In this document: piece by piece, positions 46,501 through 55,817 of the stretch
Layout: the number at the start of each line of letters is the position of its first letter
Position numbering within the stretch: position 1 is the first letter of the stretch
DNA from: Pseudomonadota bacterium
GTDB taxonomy: Bacteria; Desulfobacterota; Desulfobulbia; Desulfobulbales; Desulfocapsaceae
NCBI GenBank assembly: GCA_018817385.1
Contig: JAHIUA010000087.1
Location: 62,001-126,000 of the forward strand
Length of the DNA: 64,000 bases
Direction: 5' to 3'
Notes under the pieces: generated by a model
Told to the model about the DNA's origin: nothing
Seen by the model: the letters and a program-made list of their open reading frames with translations, nothing else
Database searches by the model: none
Translations under genes and position numbers: made by a program

Positions 46501-48311
46501 TTGTCAGCGGCAGCAATACGGTGGGGAATCAGCTCAGCGCCACCTCCGGCACCTGGACCGATGCCGATGGCGACACACCGACCTACAGCTATCAGTGGTA
46601 TCGGGCCGATGACAGTGGCGGCAGCAATGAGGCGGCGATCCCCTCAGCCACTGCCCTCAACTATACCCTGACAAGCAGTGACGCCCACAAATTCCTGCGG
46701 GTGGTGGTCACCGCCAACGACGGCAACGGCAGTGCGGATCAGACAGCAGGCAGCACCCGGACCGCTGTCGCCAATACAGCCCCGGTCAACAGCGTCCTGC
46801 CCGCCATCAGCGGCACTAATACGGTGGGCAATGAGCTCAGCTCCAGCTCCGGCACCTGGACCGATGTGGACGGCGACACACCAAGCTACAGCTATCAGTG
46901 GTATCGGGCCGATGACAGTGGCGGCAGTAATGAAGTGGCGATCCCCTCAGCCACTGCCCTCAATTATACCCTGACGATCAGTGACGCCCATAAATTCCTG
47001 CGGGTGGTGGTCACCGCCAATGACAACAACGGCAGTGCGGATCAGACAGCGACCAGTGCCTGGACTGCCGTTGCCAATACAGGCCCGGTCAATAGCGTCT
47101 TGCCCGCCATCAGCGGCAGCAATACGGTGGGGAATCAGCTCAGCGCCACCTCCGGTACCTGGACCGACGCGGATGATGACAGCGCCCTGACCTATAGTTA
47201 TCAATGGTATCGGGCCGATGACAGTGGCGGCAGCAACGAGGAGGCGATCCCCTCAGCCACTGCCCTCAATTATACCCTGACAGCCAGTGATGCCCATAAA
47301 TTCCTGCGGGTGGTGGTCACCGCCGATGACAACAACGGCAGTGCGGATCAGACAGTAAGCAGCACCCGGACCGCCATTGCCAATACAGCCCCGGTCAACA
47401 GCGTCTTGCCTGCCATCAGCGGCAGCAATACGGTGGGCAATGAGCTCAGTGTCACCTCCGGTACCTGGACCGACACCGATGGCGACACACCAACCTACAC
47501 GTATCAGTGGTATCGGGCCGATGACAGTGGCGGCAGCAACGAGGCGGCGATCCCCTCAGCCACTGCCCTCAATTATACCCTGACAAGCAGTGACGCCCAT
47601 AAATTCCTGCGGGTGGTGGTCACCGCCGATGACGACAACGGCAGTGCGGATCAGACGGCGACCAGTACCCGGACCGCTGTTGCCAATACAGCCCCGGTCA
47701 ACAACGTTCTGCCAGCTATCAGTGGTATTGCCTTGGTATACAATACCTTGAGCACTGCACCCGGCACCTGGATCGACGTGGATGGAGATCCTCTCACCTA
47801 CACCTATCAATGGAAAGCAGACAGTATAGCTATTGATGGAGAAGTTTTTTCAAACTTTATTCTCACCCCTGTACAGGGGCATGCAACCATTACCTGTACG
47901 GTTACGGCAGATGACGGCAATGGCGAAGTCACAAGTGCAACCACACTCGCCGCTGTGGTCGACAATTCGGATCCTTCTTTCACCGGTACACCTACTATCA
48001 CCGGTGACGTCAAGGTCGGAAGAATTCTTGGTCTGGCAGATTCCGATACATACGATGCCGATGGCGACACGGTTACCCTGAGCTATCAATGGCATATTGA
48101 TAGCCTGGATATTGCCGGTGCAACTTCATCCACCTATAAGGTAACTGCTGACCAGGTGGATAAAAACATAAGTTGTACGCTTACCGCCGTTGATGATAAT
48201 GGAGGTTCAGCATCCTACACAACTGATGCGATCGTTGTGACCAGGTTCCCCTGGCTGGATATTTTGCCGGGCCTTGTCTATCCTCACAAGGTATCCGGGG
48301 CAAGGCAGTAA
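43581..48311 (+). CDS. Giant exported Ig-like repeat protein
   Basis: 1576 residues. A signal peptide (about 1-25, ALPALLLCSPAVASSA) precedes a propeptide-like region and a Cys-bearing segment (about 130-150). Residues about 270-640 look like a sialidase/BNR-type beta-propeller with repeated 'D.N..I.V.Y' strands. A cadherin-like domain (about 645-760) follows, then six near-identical 101-residue repeats (about 762-1368), each with SGTWTDADGD, YSYQWYRADDSGGS and SSDAHKFLRVVVTA, and two diverged ones. No LPXTG, PEP-CTERM or autotransporter end is visible; the tail is short (PWLDILPGLVYPHK). It is probably a surface or secreted adhesin, matured by the co-encoded subtilase (inference). Confidence 0.85.
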   Translation: MKRRTRKCLQAALPALLLCSPAVASSARSVSRLKGRNVAVQSEVSDDLTLQMAKKPGSDPFVVFGAPGKPVHDELVAAAGDVLDFLKNNDLLRANGEELSKISGDLDSKTSDLGRKEFAHLSPYSHCHAYGTHWNTVSWPTSNATQCSTAYGGVWETKTTAPLFQDASVSAKTATSFTVDVDISQSSTVYAVLVLATAPAPTSAQVKSGLDGSGAAAIQAKSQPVTVDPFTGAISFSGLDAGSKYLVYLIADNGSELTPTPKLIVPGFDSGLIYSSVSSWKFPKVRTDSNGDFYVMYWNKDTTKIQFDKWNGSSWDHYTSFGAPDVAGRDYVSYGNEYGANFEFDSNNNINVIFRASITVMANTSDPFHGVFNGSTWSFAQIIEDPDYAQDIRMFIDDNDKIYVVYHVGYTLKYRTNVGGTWTGQDIVTAGQIIPPGTSSGTDEIHDSYVVADSSGTVTIFYKREFGQNYSEDNYFMATSTDGFAAQTLVLDGKSEQKSYYMGNVIIDANDKIHYVYSNWTDLTGHYRTNASGSWVTTPLSSANYSITDGLDIQIVGPTTYILSNTDSGYFFQAQESGGSWVDGNLFDLNGWFSDKFGLDTLSSRIMLVSENSTDDAWPISYHTGEISDYVMAGGTPNAAPSLGGTFVTNGVVDDTATITTLFSGVTVSDTDGDNVSVSITYSAANGTLTGTGLSGLAGNYTLTSAAPATVQANLQGLVFHPTANQVAPGNTVVTTFTLTPYDGTENGTADASTQVTATSINDAPLNTAVPVISGTSTVGNQLSATSGTWTDADGDIPTYSYQWYRADDSGGSNEAAIPSATAGNYTLTSSDAHKFLRVVVTADDGNGSADQTASSTRTAVANTPPVNSALPAISGSNTVGNQLSATSGTWTDADGDTPTYSYQWYRADDSGGSNEAAIPSATSFNYTLTSSDAHKFLRVVVTANDGNGSADQTASSTRTAVANTAPLNTAVPVVSGSNTVGNQLSATSGTWTDADGDTPTYSYQWYRADDSGGSNEAAIPSATALNYTLTSSDAHKFLRVVVTANDGNGSADQTAGSTRTAVANTAPVNSVLPAISGTNTVGNELSSSSGTWTDVDGDTPSYSYQWYRADDSGGSNEVAIPSATALNYTLTISDAHKFLRVVVTANDNNGSADQTATSAWTAVANTGPVNSVLPAISGSNTVGNQLSATSGTWTDADDDSALTYSYQWYRADDSGGSNEEAIPSATALNYTLTASDAHKFLRVVVTADDNNGSADQTVSSTRTAIANTAPVNSVLPAISGSNTVGNELSVTSGTWTDTDGDTPTYTYQWYRADDSGGSNEAAIPSATALNYTLTSSDAHKFLRVVVTADDDNGSADQTATSTRTAVANTAPVNNVLPAISGIALVYNTLSTAPGTWIDVDGDPLTYTYQWKADSIAIDGEVFSNFILTPVQGHATITCTVTADDGNGEVTSATTLAAVVDNSDPSFTGTPTITGDVKVGRILGLADSDTYDADGDTVTLSYQWHIDSLDIAGATSSTYKVTADQVDKNISCTLTAVDDNGGSASYTTDAIVVTRFPWLDILPGLVYPHKVSGARQ
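45864..47684 (+). repeat. Six tandem 303-bp coding repeats
   Basis: Units start at 45864, 46167, 46470, 46773, 47076 (306 bp) and 47382. They are nearly identical at DNA level, including synonymous sites, which points to recent duplication or gene conversion. Two diverged units follow to about 48230. ORFs in other frames across this region are shadows of the repeats. Confidence 0.93.
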
Positions 48312-48352
48312 GGTCCTGAGTGTCCAGATACGATCATCGTAAGTATGAATGA

Positions 48353-48376
48353 CTTACCCGGGTAAGGCGGTTTTTT
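48353..48376 (+). terminator. Terminator of the protease-repeat protein operon
   Basis: Palindrome CTTACCC/GGGTAAG (48353-48366), then GCGG and six T, 42 bp after the repeat-protein stop. The stem is short, with no spare loop; the second GC-rich hairpin at 48431-48461 may assist. Confidence 0.6.
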
Positions 48377-48621
48377 GTACCTGTCGTCTGGTTCAATGCA
48401 TATCCGCCAAGGGGAAGTGACGGATATGGGTCATTCCGGCCCCGGTGAGGGGCCGGAGTGACTTCTTCAATGCTTCGACGGGGTACCGTTGTTCTTCATT
48501 AACCTGTTGGTCAGGAACATTGTTTTTGCCACAATTGGCCAGGAATCGGCAATGTCTGATCATGACTATTCAGGTTATGGCTAATAATCGGCAAACCACC
48601 GCTCGTTACCTGTTGCGTAAT

Positions 48622-48710
48622 GCTTTCTATTCACTCAGGTAGGACTTTGAAGCATATTCCTACTCTTCGAGAAGACTTGAATGGACGCAGGTGAAGTGCT
48701 ACCCAATAGT
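48622..48710 (+). repeat. Dispersed 89-bp repeat, copy B (upstream of ndk)
   Basis: Gapless match to 10335-10423 (about 70 of 89 by eye). Conserved core CTCTTCGAGAAGAC and ATGGACG. Located 291 bp before the ndk start on the same strand. Confidence 0.65.
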
Positions 48711-48960
48711 TACCTCTGAGCTTCATAAGCCGATTTGACAAAACAGGGATAAGAACCATTTTGGCTGATTTTTTTGGCCTCGGTGGTTCTCCTTTTCCCC
48801 TCATTCCGGCGCCCCTTTCTTGTTGGGAGCAGAGGCGTATCTTATTTCCATCTCTTCTCTGTAGCGTCTATTCGTTAATAATCGATGTTATATTGCCAGA
48901 GATAGGGGAACGTGTTATATCTCACCTCCAACCCCAAAAGAGCATTTTTTACTAATGTAT

Positions 48961-48981
48961 AACACCCGTCAACGGGGTGTT
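48961..48981 (+). promoter_or_regulatory. Leader hairpin before the ndk ribosome site
   Basis: Seven-base stem AACACCC/GGGTGTT with 7-base loop, ending five bases before AAGGAG. It could insulate or control the ribosome site; no known riboswitch matches. Confidence 0.4.
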
Positions 48982-49001
48982 GATTAAGGAGAATATGAAT
49001 C

Positions 49002-49418
49002 ATGGAAAGAACATTTGCAATCATTAAACCAAACGCCTTTGCCACCGGAAACGCAGGTAAAATTATCAGCCGTATCTACAGTGAAGGATTCTCAATCGTT
49101 GGCATGAAAAAGCTCTATCTCAGCAAGCTGGAAGCAGAGGGTTTTTATCATGTGCACCGGGAGCGTCCTTTTTTCGGTGAATTGACCGATTTTATGTCCA
49201 GTGGGGCCTGTATCGTCATGGTTCTTGAGGCGGAAGGTGCCATTAAAAAATGGCGCGATTTAATGGGAGCGACAAACCCGGCAGACGCAGCAGAGGGAAC
49301 CCTGCGACGTGAGTTTGGCGATTCTCTTGAGGCCAATGCCACCCACGGCTCAGACGCAGCAGACACCGCAGCCTTTGAAATAGGGTATTTTTTCTCTGGC
49401 TTGGAATTGCTGATATGA
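49002..49418 (+). CDS. ndk: Nucleoside diphosphate kinase
   Basis: 138 residues, normal length. [11 protein letters not shown] is the family start with the conserved Lys; the active-site His lies in [25 protein letters not shown] binds the nucleotide. It moves the gamma phosphate among nucleotides in the cytoplasm. ATG 49002 is used: AAGGAG lies 11 bases upstream, and the closer ATG at 48995 is out of frame. A 13-bp perfect hairpin follows. Confidence 0.97.
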   Translation: MERTFAIIKPNAFATGNAGKIISRIYSEGFSIVGMKKLYLSKLEAEGFYHVHRERPFFGELTDFMSSGACIVMVLEAEGAIKKWRDLMGATNPADAAEGTLRREFGDSLEANATHGSDAADTAAFEIGYFFSGLELLI

Positions 49419-49791
49419 TGTAAGGGGTTGTAACCTGTTTGCTTCCCGGCTCCAGGTGGCCTGCCTGCCACCTGGAGCCAGCTTGATTCCTCTTCGCCAT
49501 CGGGCGACAAGAGTTCTGTTGTGGCATTGACCAGCTCAAGAATGGAGAAGACACTTCCGTAAGGGATAGGTCGCTGCCGTTGCGGAGGGGCTATTCGCTT
49601 TGCAGCTGCAACACCTCTGCCTGCAGTCTAAGCCGTTCCACCTCATTCACTTCTCCTTTGGGCTTTCAGCTGCATCATTTTCAGCCTTGCCGACAAGGCT
49701 TCCCCCCTCCTGATCCAATTCTTCAAGTCGCTCCTCCAAGATTTCTCGGTCTCTTCAGTCGATGTCGTGCCGGTGCCATTTTCGGTGGCTT
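49419..49791. other. Gap between convergent genes
   Basis: 373 bp between ndk and the PAS kinase. Holds the terminator-like hairpin at 49448-49479; otherwise nothing recognised. Confidence 0.45.
49448..49479. terminator. 13-bp perfect hairpin after ndk
   Basis: GGCTCCAGGTGGC paired with its exact complement around CTGCCT, 30 bp after the ndk stop. No long T run on either side, but position and stability fit a terminator shared by the convergent genes. Confidence 0.6.
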
Positions 49792-51675
49792 TCAGATATC
49801 CTTGGCAACAGAAAAATAAAAAGTTGTTGCGACTCGTGGCGTACTCTCCAGCCAGACGCTGCCATGGTGTTGTTCTGCAATTTCCTCGACAATGGCAAGT
49901 CCCAAACCAGTACCTTCAATCGTTGATGAGGGGTGGCCTCGCTCGAACAGACCGAATATTCGTTGCATGTTTTCGCTTCTGATACCAAGACCATTATCGC
50001 GGACCGAGAGCACATGAAAGTCAGCAGTGGAATGATAGCCCAAGCGAATGGTGGAGAGCGACTCCCCACCATATTTCAAGGCGTTTTCGACAAAATTCCT
50101 TAATACCCGTATGAGTGCTAAGCGATCACCTCTGACTACAGCCTCGGTTTCTTCAGCCAGCAAGGCAATCCGCCGTTCACTGAGCCGGGCGGCAAACTCA
50201 TTGCTGTTTATCTGAAACAATTCTTTTACCCTGATTTCTTCAAGGGTGAGCGGCGACTCCCTGGTGGCAATGAACTGGTTCACCTTTTCCACCAGGGAAG
50301 CTATCTGATCGGCTCCTTTGATAATCTGTTCACACCATTGTCTCCCCTTTTCTTGAAGTACATTGCCGTATTTGTTTTGCAGCAGTTTTGTCAGGCCATG
50401 GATACTGACAGTTGGACTTTTCAGGTCATGGAGAACTCTGTAAGAAAAGAGTTTGATCTGTTCATTACTTTTGTGCAGATCTTCTTCTACCTGTTTTCGA
50501 TGCCTTACTTCAGCGTGCAGTTCTTCGATGGCAACAGACAGTTGCACCGTCCTCTGCTCAACCTGCTGTTCCAGATGATCGTGAGCTGATACTAATGCCT
50601 GTTCGATTTTCATGCGCTTGCTGATATCATGGGCGATGAACGAGGCTGCCATTACCTGCCCATTTATATCAAGAATCGGCGACATGGTGACCGAAACGTC
50701 AAACAGTGAGCCATCTTTTTTGATCTGTTGGCATTCGAATGATTTCACTCTCTTATTCTGGGCGATCATGTCCAAGGTTTTCAGGATTTGCCTGTGCGGT
50801 GCCGGTGGCATCATGGGAAGACCCACCTTGCCAGCGACCTCCTCTGCAGTATAGCCGTAGATTCTTTCTGCTGCTTGGTTCCAACTGGTTATGGTTCCGT
50901 CCATTTTCATGCCAATAATGGCATCATTGGAGGATTTCACGATTGCGGCCAGCTGCTGGGTCTTTTCCTCGTTCTGTTTCTGGCTGGTCAGATCCTTGTA
51001 TATGGCAACGACCTCATCGTTCGGCAGCCTGTAGACGAAATTTTCCCGCCAACCTTCTCTTGTCGCATCTTTGTAATAGCGGACCCCTTGATATGCGGCG
51101 ACCCCGGTCTGCCAGACTCGTGCTATGGTTTCACAGAGACCTAAGTCTTTTGCCCCGGGAAAGACGGATAGCAACTCCTTACCGATAACCTGGTCGTTAT
51201 CAAGCTGCTCAATAGTTTGGGCGGTTCGATTAAGATCCTTAATAATAAACCGGCGCCCGTTATCCTCAACACGGAGGATAACAACACCAAGGTTCATGTT
51301 CTCAAACACTGTCTTGTAGCGGGTTTCGCTTTCATAGAGTTCGCGATGGGCCTGTTCAATCTTCTTGCTCAGCAGGGCGACAATCGCAGCAATGGAAATA
51401 AATAAGCAGACCCTGAAGTAATCATTCATACTTATGGGACCGACTCTGACCAGATAACTGCTGAAAATCAGGAATAGAGCAAAAATCAGAGCGACGATGA
51501 GGCCCCGGTAGCACCACCAGATGGCGGCGAGAAGTATGGGGATATAATAGAAATGGGTGACAACCCTGCCGGAGTCAAGCACATGATGAAAGAAGTAGGT
51601 CAGGGCGAAACAGGCCGCCATCAGCAAGAGGATGATCAGTACTTTGACTTTTTGGGAGACTGGTCGATCAATCAT
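49792..51675 (-). CDS. Membrane sensor histidine kinase with two PAS domains
   Basis: 627 residues from ATG 51675, with GGAG six bases upstream. The N-terminus has four to five membrane helices (about 12-110) with few external residues. PAS 1 lies at about 120-240 and PAS 2 at about 245-365 (SSNDAIIGMKMDGTITSW, GYTAEEV). After a coiled coil comes the kinase core: H-box SYRVLHDLKSPTVSI near 415, N-box NFVENALKYGG, DNGLGI, GTGLGLAIVEEI. The H-box type with 'HDLKSP' is that of phytochrome-like HisKA kinases. No receiver domain and no neighbouring regulator gene, so it is an orphan kinase. Confidence 0.92.
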   Translation of the reverse strand: MIDRPVSQKVKVLIILLLMAACFALTYFFHHVLDSGRVVTHFYYIPILLAAIWWCYRGLIVALIFALFLIFSSYLVRVGPISMNDYFRVCLFISIAAIVALLSKKIEQAHRELYESETRYKTVFENMNLGVVILRVEDNGRRFIIKDLNRTAQTIEQLDNDQVIGKELLSVFPGAKDLGLCETIARVWQTGVAAYQGVRYYKDATREGWRENFVYRLPNDEVVAIYKDLTSQKQNEEKTQQLAAIVKSSNDAIIGMKMDGTITSWNQAAERIYGYTAEEVAGKVGLPMMPPAPHRQILKTLDMIAQNKRVKSFECQQIKKDGSLFDVSVTMSPILDINGQVMAASFIAHDISKRMKIEQALVSAHDHLEQQVEQRTVQLSVAIEELHAEVRHRKQVEEDLHKSNEQIKLFSYRVLHDLKSPTVSIHGLTKLLQNKYGNVLQEKGRQWCEQIIKGADQIASLVEKVNQFIATRESPLTLEEIRVKELFQINSNEFAARLSERRIALLAEETEAVVRGDRLALIRVLRNFVENALKYGGESLSTIRLGYHSTADFHVLSVRDNGLGIRSENMQRIFGLFERGHPSSTIEGTGLGLAIVEEIAEQHHGSVWLESTPRVATTFYFSVAKDI

Positions 51676-52256
51676 ATGCAACTCCTATTCTGGCTGAAGT
51701 CCAGGACCGAACCAACATCTTCAGGGGACCTCCTTTGCAGCAGAGACGAGAGGGGAAGATACACAGTTTGTTGTTTTTTTCCAATGATTATCGGCTGTTT
51801 TGTGTTGATCTGGTCCCTGTTTTTGCCCAAATATGAATATCCTTTGGGTGGATATCGAATCCCATACAATGGGAAGTGTGAGTGTATATAGGGGCGTTCT
51901 TTGTGGGCTTAGGAGAATGTCCGATCAGTGAACCGGTCAGCTTAACGGCACGATTGCAGAGGATGTTTTCGTTTTGTTGCCATTTGTTCCCTCTACAATC
52001 AGCCAAATCACGTTTGCTTTGTTTGTTCAACATGGACACCGTGGCCTGTCACATGCTATTGACTGCCAGGCATCAACGGCACTCCTCTATGTTAGTCCTG
52101 TTGGGAGTACCCTTTTAAAAGGATGGACATCAAGATTTGTCGCTCTGAAAGCGATTCCCGCCCAGGACCACCTGTTACCGCGTTGTCTCGGCAATCTGTA
52201 TGTAGCTTGTTTATGAGCTGAGGCTATTTTTTCATCGGGGTTGCTGGAGGCTTTGC
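51676..52256. other. Gene-free stretch
   Basis: 581 bp between two minus-strand genes. A 12-bp palindrome CCTTTTAAAAGG lies at 52111-52122. No gene or RNA recognised; the kinase promoter should be here. Confidence 0.4.
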
Positions 52257-53504
52257 TCACCTTTCAAGTCGCTGTACTGTCACAGGATCATCAGGACGGT
52301 AAAGGAGTAGACCCATTGCCGCGAAGGCTGCAAACGATGCGCCGGCAATAAATGTGGCCGAGGCACCGTAAATGCTCCATAGTGCACCTGCGATAACGCT
52401 TGCCAGCAACAGAATGCCACCACTGACCAGATTAAATATTCCAAAGGCTGTCCCGCGTAGCTCAGGGGGGGCCGTATCGGCAACGAGTTTCGATAACAAG
52501 CCTTGGGTGAATGCCATATGTAGTCCCCAGAACGTCACACCAAGGAAGGCGAACGGAGGTGAAGCGGCCATCGCTAATATGAGATCAGCAACAACCAATA
52601 AGCCCAGGCCGAACACTAACAGCTTTCGCGCTGAAAATCGGTCAGCCGCCACGCCGGCGGGATACGCAAACAATGCGTAGACAACATTCATCACAATCAT
52701 AATTGCAGGTACATACGTGATAGTAAGCCCGACATCCTGAGCACGAAGGATGAGAAACGCCTCACTGAAGCGGGCAAGAGTAAAGACGGCTCCCAGGGTA
52801 ACGACCAGCCAGTAGTGAAGGGGTAGGCGCTTGCAATCCCTTAATGTCAGGTGGTTTTTGGCAGGTGTTGTACTGTCTGTAGGTTCGGGTTCATGGAGGG
52901 CAACAACCAGCAGAAAGACCGCCATGAAGGCAGGGATAACAGCGATCCACAATACCGTTTTGATGTCATTTGCGAACACGATCATAAAGACAATTGCCAA
53001 CAGTGGTCCGATAAAAGCCCCCACTGAATCGAGTGCCTGGCGCAGGCCATAGGCCGCACCCCGAAGTGGTGCTGGTGTAATGTCAGCGATCAAGGCATCG
53101 CGGGGGGCGCCGCGAATGCCTTTGCCAATCCGATCGACCAGGCGGGCGCCGAAAACCCATCCAATACTTGTTGCCAGTGGAAAGACCGGTTTCGTCAAGG
53201 CTCCCAGGGCATAGCCAATCACAGCGAGAAGTTTGCGTTTCCTGAAGTAATCGCTGGCAGCGCCGGAAAACACCTTCGTGGTCGCAGCGATCCCTTCGGC
53301 AACGCCTTCGATTATTCCTATGGTGACCATGGAGGCGCCGAGTATCGTGGTCATAAAGATTGGTAAGAGGCTATGCACAAGCTCGGATGATACGTCCATA
53401 AACAGGGAGACAAACCCGAGGACCCAAATACCGCTTGGCAGGTTGCGAGCATTGCCCTTTGGCGGAGATTGCGACTGAGGGGGAGTGGATTGTGATGAGG
53501 TCAT
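52257..53504 (-). CDS. MFS transporter
   Basis: 415 residues, about 12 membrane helices after a polar Ser/Pro/Gln N-terminus of 25 residues. Typical MFS loop motif is seen as ARLVDRIGKGIRGAPRDALIAD (in two parts) with the conserved D-R-x-G-R/K in the 2-3 or 4-5 loop, and again PAGVAADRFSARKLL in the second half. This 'DRIGKGIRGAPRDAL' group is common in bacteria, and its substrate is not known. No partner gene adjoins. The start at 53504 has only a weak GGAAAAAA site. Confidence 0.9.
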   Translation of the reverse strand: MTSSQSTPPQSQSPPKGNARNLPSGIWVLGFVSLFMDVSSELVHSLLPIFMTTILGASMVTIGIIEGVAEGIAATTKVFSGAASDYFRKRKLLAVIGYALGALTKPVFPLATSIGWVFGARLVDRIGKGIRGAPRDALIADITPAPLRGAAYGLRQALDSVGAFIGPLLAIVFMIVFANDIKTVLWIAVIPAFMAVFLLVVALHEPEPTDSTTPAKNHLTLRDCKRLPLHYWLVVTLGAVFTLARFSEAFLILRAQDVGLTITYVPAIMIVMNVVYALFAYPAGVAADRFSARKLLVFGLGLLVVADLILAMAASPPFAFLGVTFWGLHMAFTQGLLSKLVADTAPPELRGTAFGIFNLVSGGILLLASVIAGALWSIYGASATFIAGASFAAFAAMGLLLYRPDDPVTVQRLER

Positions 53505-53772
53505 GAGCGTTTTTTCCTTTGCTGGTCAACGTCGCAATGACTGGATGTTACAAGTGCAGGCGAAGGCGGGGCTTGTGAAATTGTGAACCATTGACGTGTT
53601 GAAACGTCTTGTGGGATTCATTGTGAGATACCTGCAATGTTTTAACAAGTGGATATTGGTTTGGGCGGCTCTTTTTTACCTACGATTTCAAACTGTAACA
53701 CCTGGTTTCGTGCTTCAGCCTCGTAACCGATCACAAGCTATCTATTATGCCGCTTGCCTGATCCATTCCAGA

Positions 53773-54330
53773 TCATGTCGTTGTATCCACGTGTACCTCA
53801 AAAATGGATGATACGGAATAAAAAGCAGCTAAAGAGGCAATCATAAAAACCCTTCTCTGCAAAATTGGCAGAAATGGCTCTGCGAAAAGATTTCCCTTCA
53901 TGGCAGAGCCACAGAAAAAAAGAAATGGAATGCCGAAGAGTAAAAAGGCATACCAGGCCAAAGAACAGCGCCAGAGCAACAGTCGTGACAGGAAGCGGCG
54001 CAAGCCACGAATGTCTACTTGGCAGGTGGTAATAGTAAGAGCTGCGATCGCAGGTGCGTAAACTGCCAAGAAAAAAAGCGGATGCTGTCCGGTCAATTCG
54101 CCAACTGTATCGGTCATCTGTTCTGGCAGAAAAATAAACAGAGTCAGGATTCCCCAAGCCAGACCGAAAGCAATAAGCAGAAATGGCACGAGGGAGATAA
54201 AAGATACTTGAGGCCTGTCAATACCTGATAGACTTTTATTTATGACATCTCTTGTGGTTGCGTGGGATGGGGAGTGTTGTCCAAGGTAACGTGCCATCAG
54301 TTGACAGATAACAGCTATGACCCGATTCAA
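53773..54330 (-). pseudogene. CPBP-family membrane protease, truncated
   Basis: Up to 185 codons from a TTG at 54330 (or 174 from ATG 54297; neither has a clear ribosome site). Four hydrophobic helices with a YAPAIAALTIT segment and a basic GLRRFLSRLLLWR loop match the N-terminal half of CPBP (CAAX/bacteriocin-processing) proteins. The catalytic half with EExxR and the following HxxxH motifs is absent; the last 30 residues (from about RRVFMIASL) do not fit the family. It is either a remnant cut by deletion or an unrelated membrane protein with a similar start. Confidence 0.6.
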
Positions 54331-54752
54331 ACAGAGTTCAGGACCAGGATGATTCGGAACGAGGTGGTTGCGTAACTGCTCGTAGTCATATTGAAAAGTG
54401 ATATTCTAGCTGCTTCATCCTCTAGCCTAAGGCCACTTGATCTGTCGCGGGAATTGTAGTGTCGGCTACAAGCAGCTGTTCGACCCTCTTTTCTGGGTTA
54501 TGGTGAGCCTTTTTCGTGTTCCAATTAAAGATGGTTCTGGCGCATGTGACTCGCAATTTATGGCCGTTGCGGAACCTGAGGGATGCCTGAAAGGTTTACG
54601 CGGACGACCCGGCAGCAGACGCGACACCTATTTGAGAATTGATATGGTCTTCCTCCAACAATCAGGAAAAGCCATGAGCAGGCGTGCTCGTTTTTGCTTG
54701 ACTGACTATAAAAGCTGAATCCTGAACTGGGCTGTCCGAACCATTCTCGGAG
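54331..54752. other. Gene-free stretch
   Basis: 422 bp. A plus-strand frame at 54437-54718 lacks family features and a ribosome site. Nothing else recognised. Confidence 0.4.
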
Positions 54753-55817
54753 TCATTTTACGGTTAATCGGTCTTTGCCGCTTTCTTTGCTCCTGAACAG
54801 ACATTTGTCCGCCTCTGCCAAGAGATGACGTTTGTCGCCGGCATCTTCAGGATATGTGGCAAGGCCGAAGGAGGCTGTGAGTCGTATGCTAAGACCTTCT
54901 TCGACCAGAAAAAGGGTACTGTTTATTTCCTGCTTCATCTTTTCTGTTTTGCTCCGTGCCGCATCCTTGCCTTGACCAGGAAGGATCACCACATATTCAT
55001 CTCCTCCATAGCGGACAATGTGGTCCTGTGCCCCGAGCTGTCTATGAACGGCTTGGGCGACTTCCCGAAGCACTTTGGCGCCGAGAAGATGGCCATGAGT
55101 GTCAACTACTTTCTTGAAGTTGTCCATATCGAAAAAGACAAGTGACAGCTCGCTGTTGGCTTGACCTTCAGATTTCAGGTAGCGGTCGAGGAACGTATGG
55201 AGGAAACGGGTATTGTGAAATCCGGAAACATCATCTGCCAGGCTTGCCGTCTCCAGCTGGGCATTAGATTCTTCCAGTGTTTTCTGGTATTCAACAAGCT
55301 TCTGCTTGTGTCGTGCCTGTTCATCTATATATTTGCGAAGTTCCAGCTGGTCCATGACCTGACGCGCCAGGGCACGAAGCGATTCCAATTGCACCTCGCT
55401 CAACGTGCGCGGTTTTTGGTCAATAACGCAGAGGGTGCCCAGCGCCTCACCGTTTCCAGTAACAAGGGGCGAACCTACATAGAAACGTATCTTTAGATCA
55501 CCGGTTACCAGTGGATTGTCCGAAAAACGGTGATCCTTGAGGGTGTCCGGTACGACTAACATATCCTTTTCAAGGATTGCATGGGAGCAGAAAGAAATGT
55601 CGCGCGGCGTTTCCTGGACTTCAAGTCCGATGCTGGACTTGAACCACTGACGCTCACTGTCAACCAAACTGATCAGGGCAACAGGGGTACCGCTTATATG
55701 AGAAGCAAGCCGGGTAATATCATCAAATGACAGCTCGGGCAAGGTGTCCAGGATATTATAGCTTCGCAGGGCCTCCAGGCGTTCTGCTTCGTTTTCTGGA
55801 AAGGGTGCTTTTTTCAT
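54753..55817 (-). CDS. GAF-GGDEF diguanylate cyclase
   Basis: 354 residues. A GAF domain at about 10-165 begins with the common [14 protein letters not shown] and holds [13 protein letters not shown] and FCSHAI, the pattern of GAF domains in soluble sensors. A coiled coil follows, then the GGDEF domain (about 200-352) with active-site YGGDEYVV near residue 275, a normal functional variant. The inhibitory site RxxD upstream of it is absent (GAQD), so product feedback may be missing. It should make cyclic di-GMP in response to an unknown cytoplasmic signal. Single gene; the start at 55817 lacks a strong ribosome site. Confidence 0.92.
   Translation of the reverse strand: MKKAPFPENEAERLEALRSYNILDTLPELSFDDITRLASHISGTPVALISLVDSERQWFKSSIGLEVQETPRDISFCSHAILEKDMLVVPDTLKDHRFSDNPLVTGDLKIRFYVGSPLVTGNGEALGTLCVIDQKPRTLSEVQLESLRALARQVMDQLELRKYIDEQARHKQKLVEYQKTLEESNAQLETASLADDVSGFHNTRFLHTFLDRYLKSEGQANSELSLVFFDMDNFKKVVDTHGHLLGAKVLREVAQAVHRQLGAQDHIVRYGGDEYVVILPGQGKDAARSKTEKMKQEINSTLFLVEEGLSIRLTASFGLATYPEDAGDKRHLLAEADKCLFRSKESGKDRLTVK

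Larger units (their letters stand above)
48312..49001. other. Gene-free leader of ndk with repeat and hairpins
   Basis: 690 bp. Contains the terminator at 48353-48376, a 13-bp hairpin with one G-T pair at 48431-48461 (TCATTCCGGCCCC and partner), copy B of the dispersed repeat (48622-48710) and the ndk leader hairpin. No gene. Confidence 0.55.
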
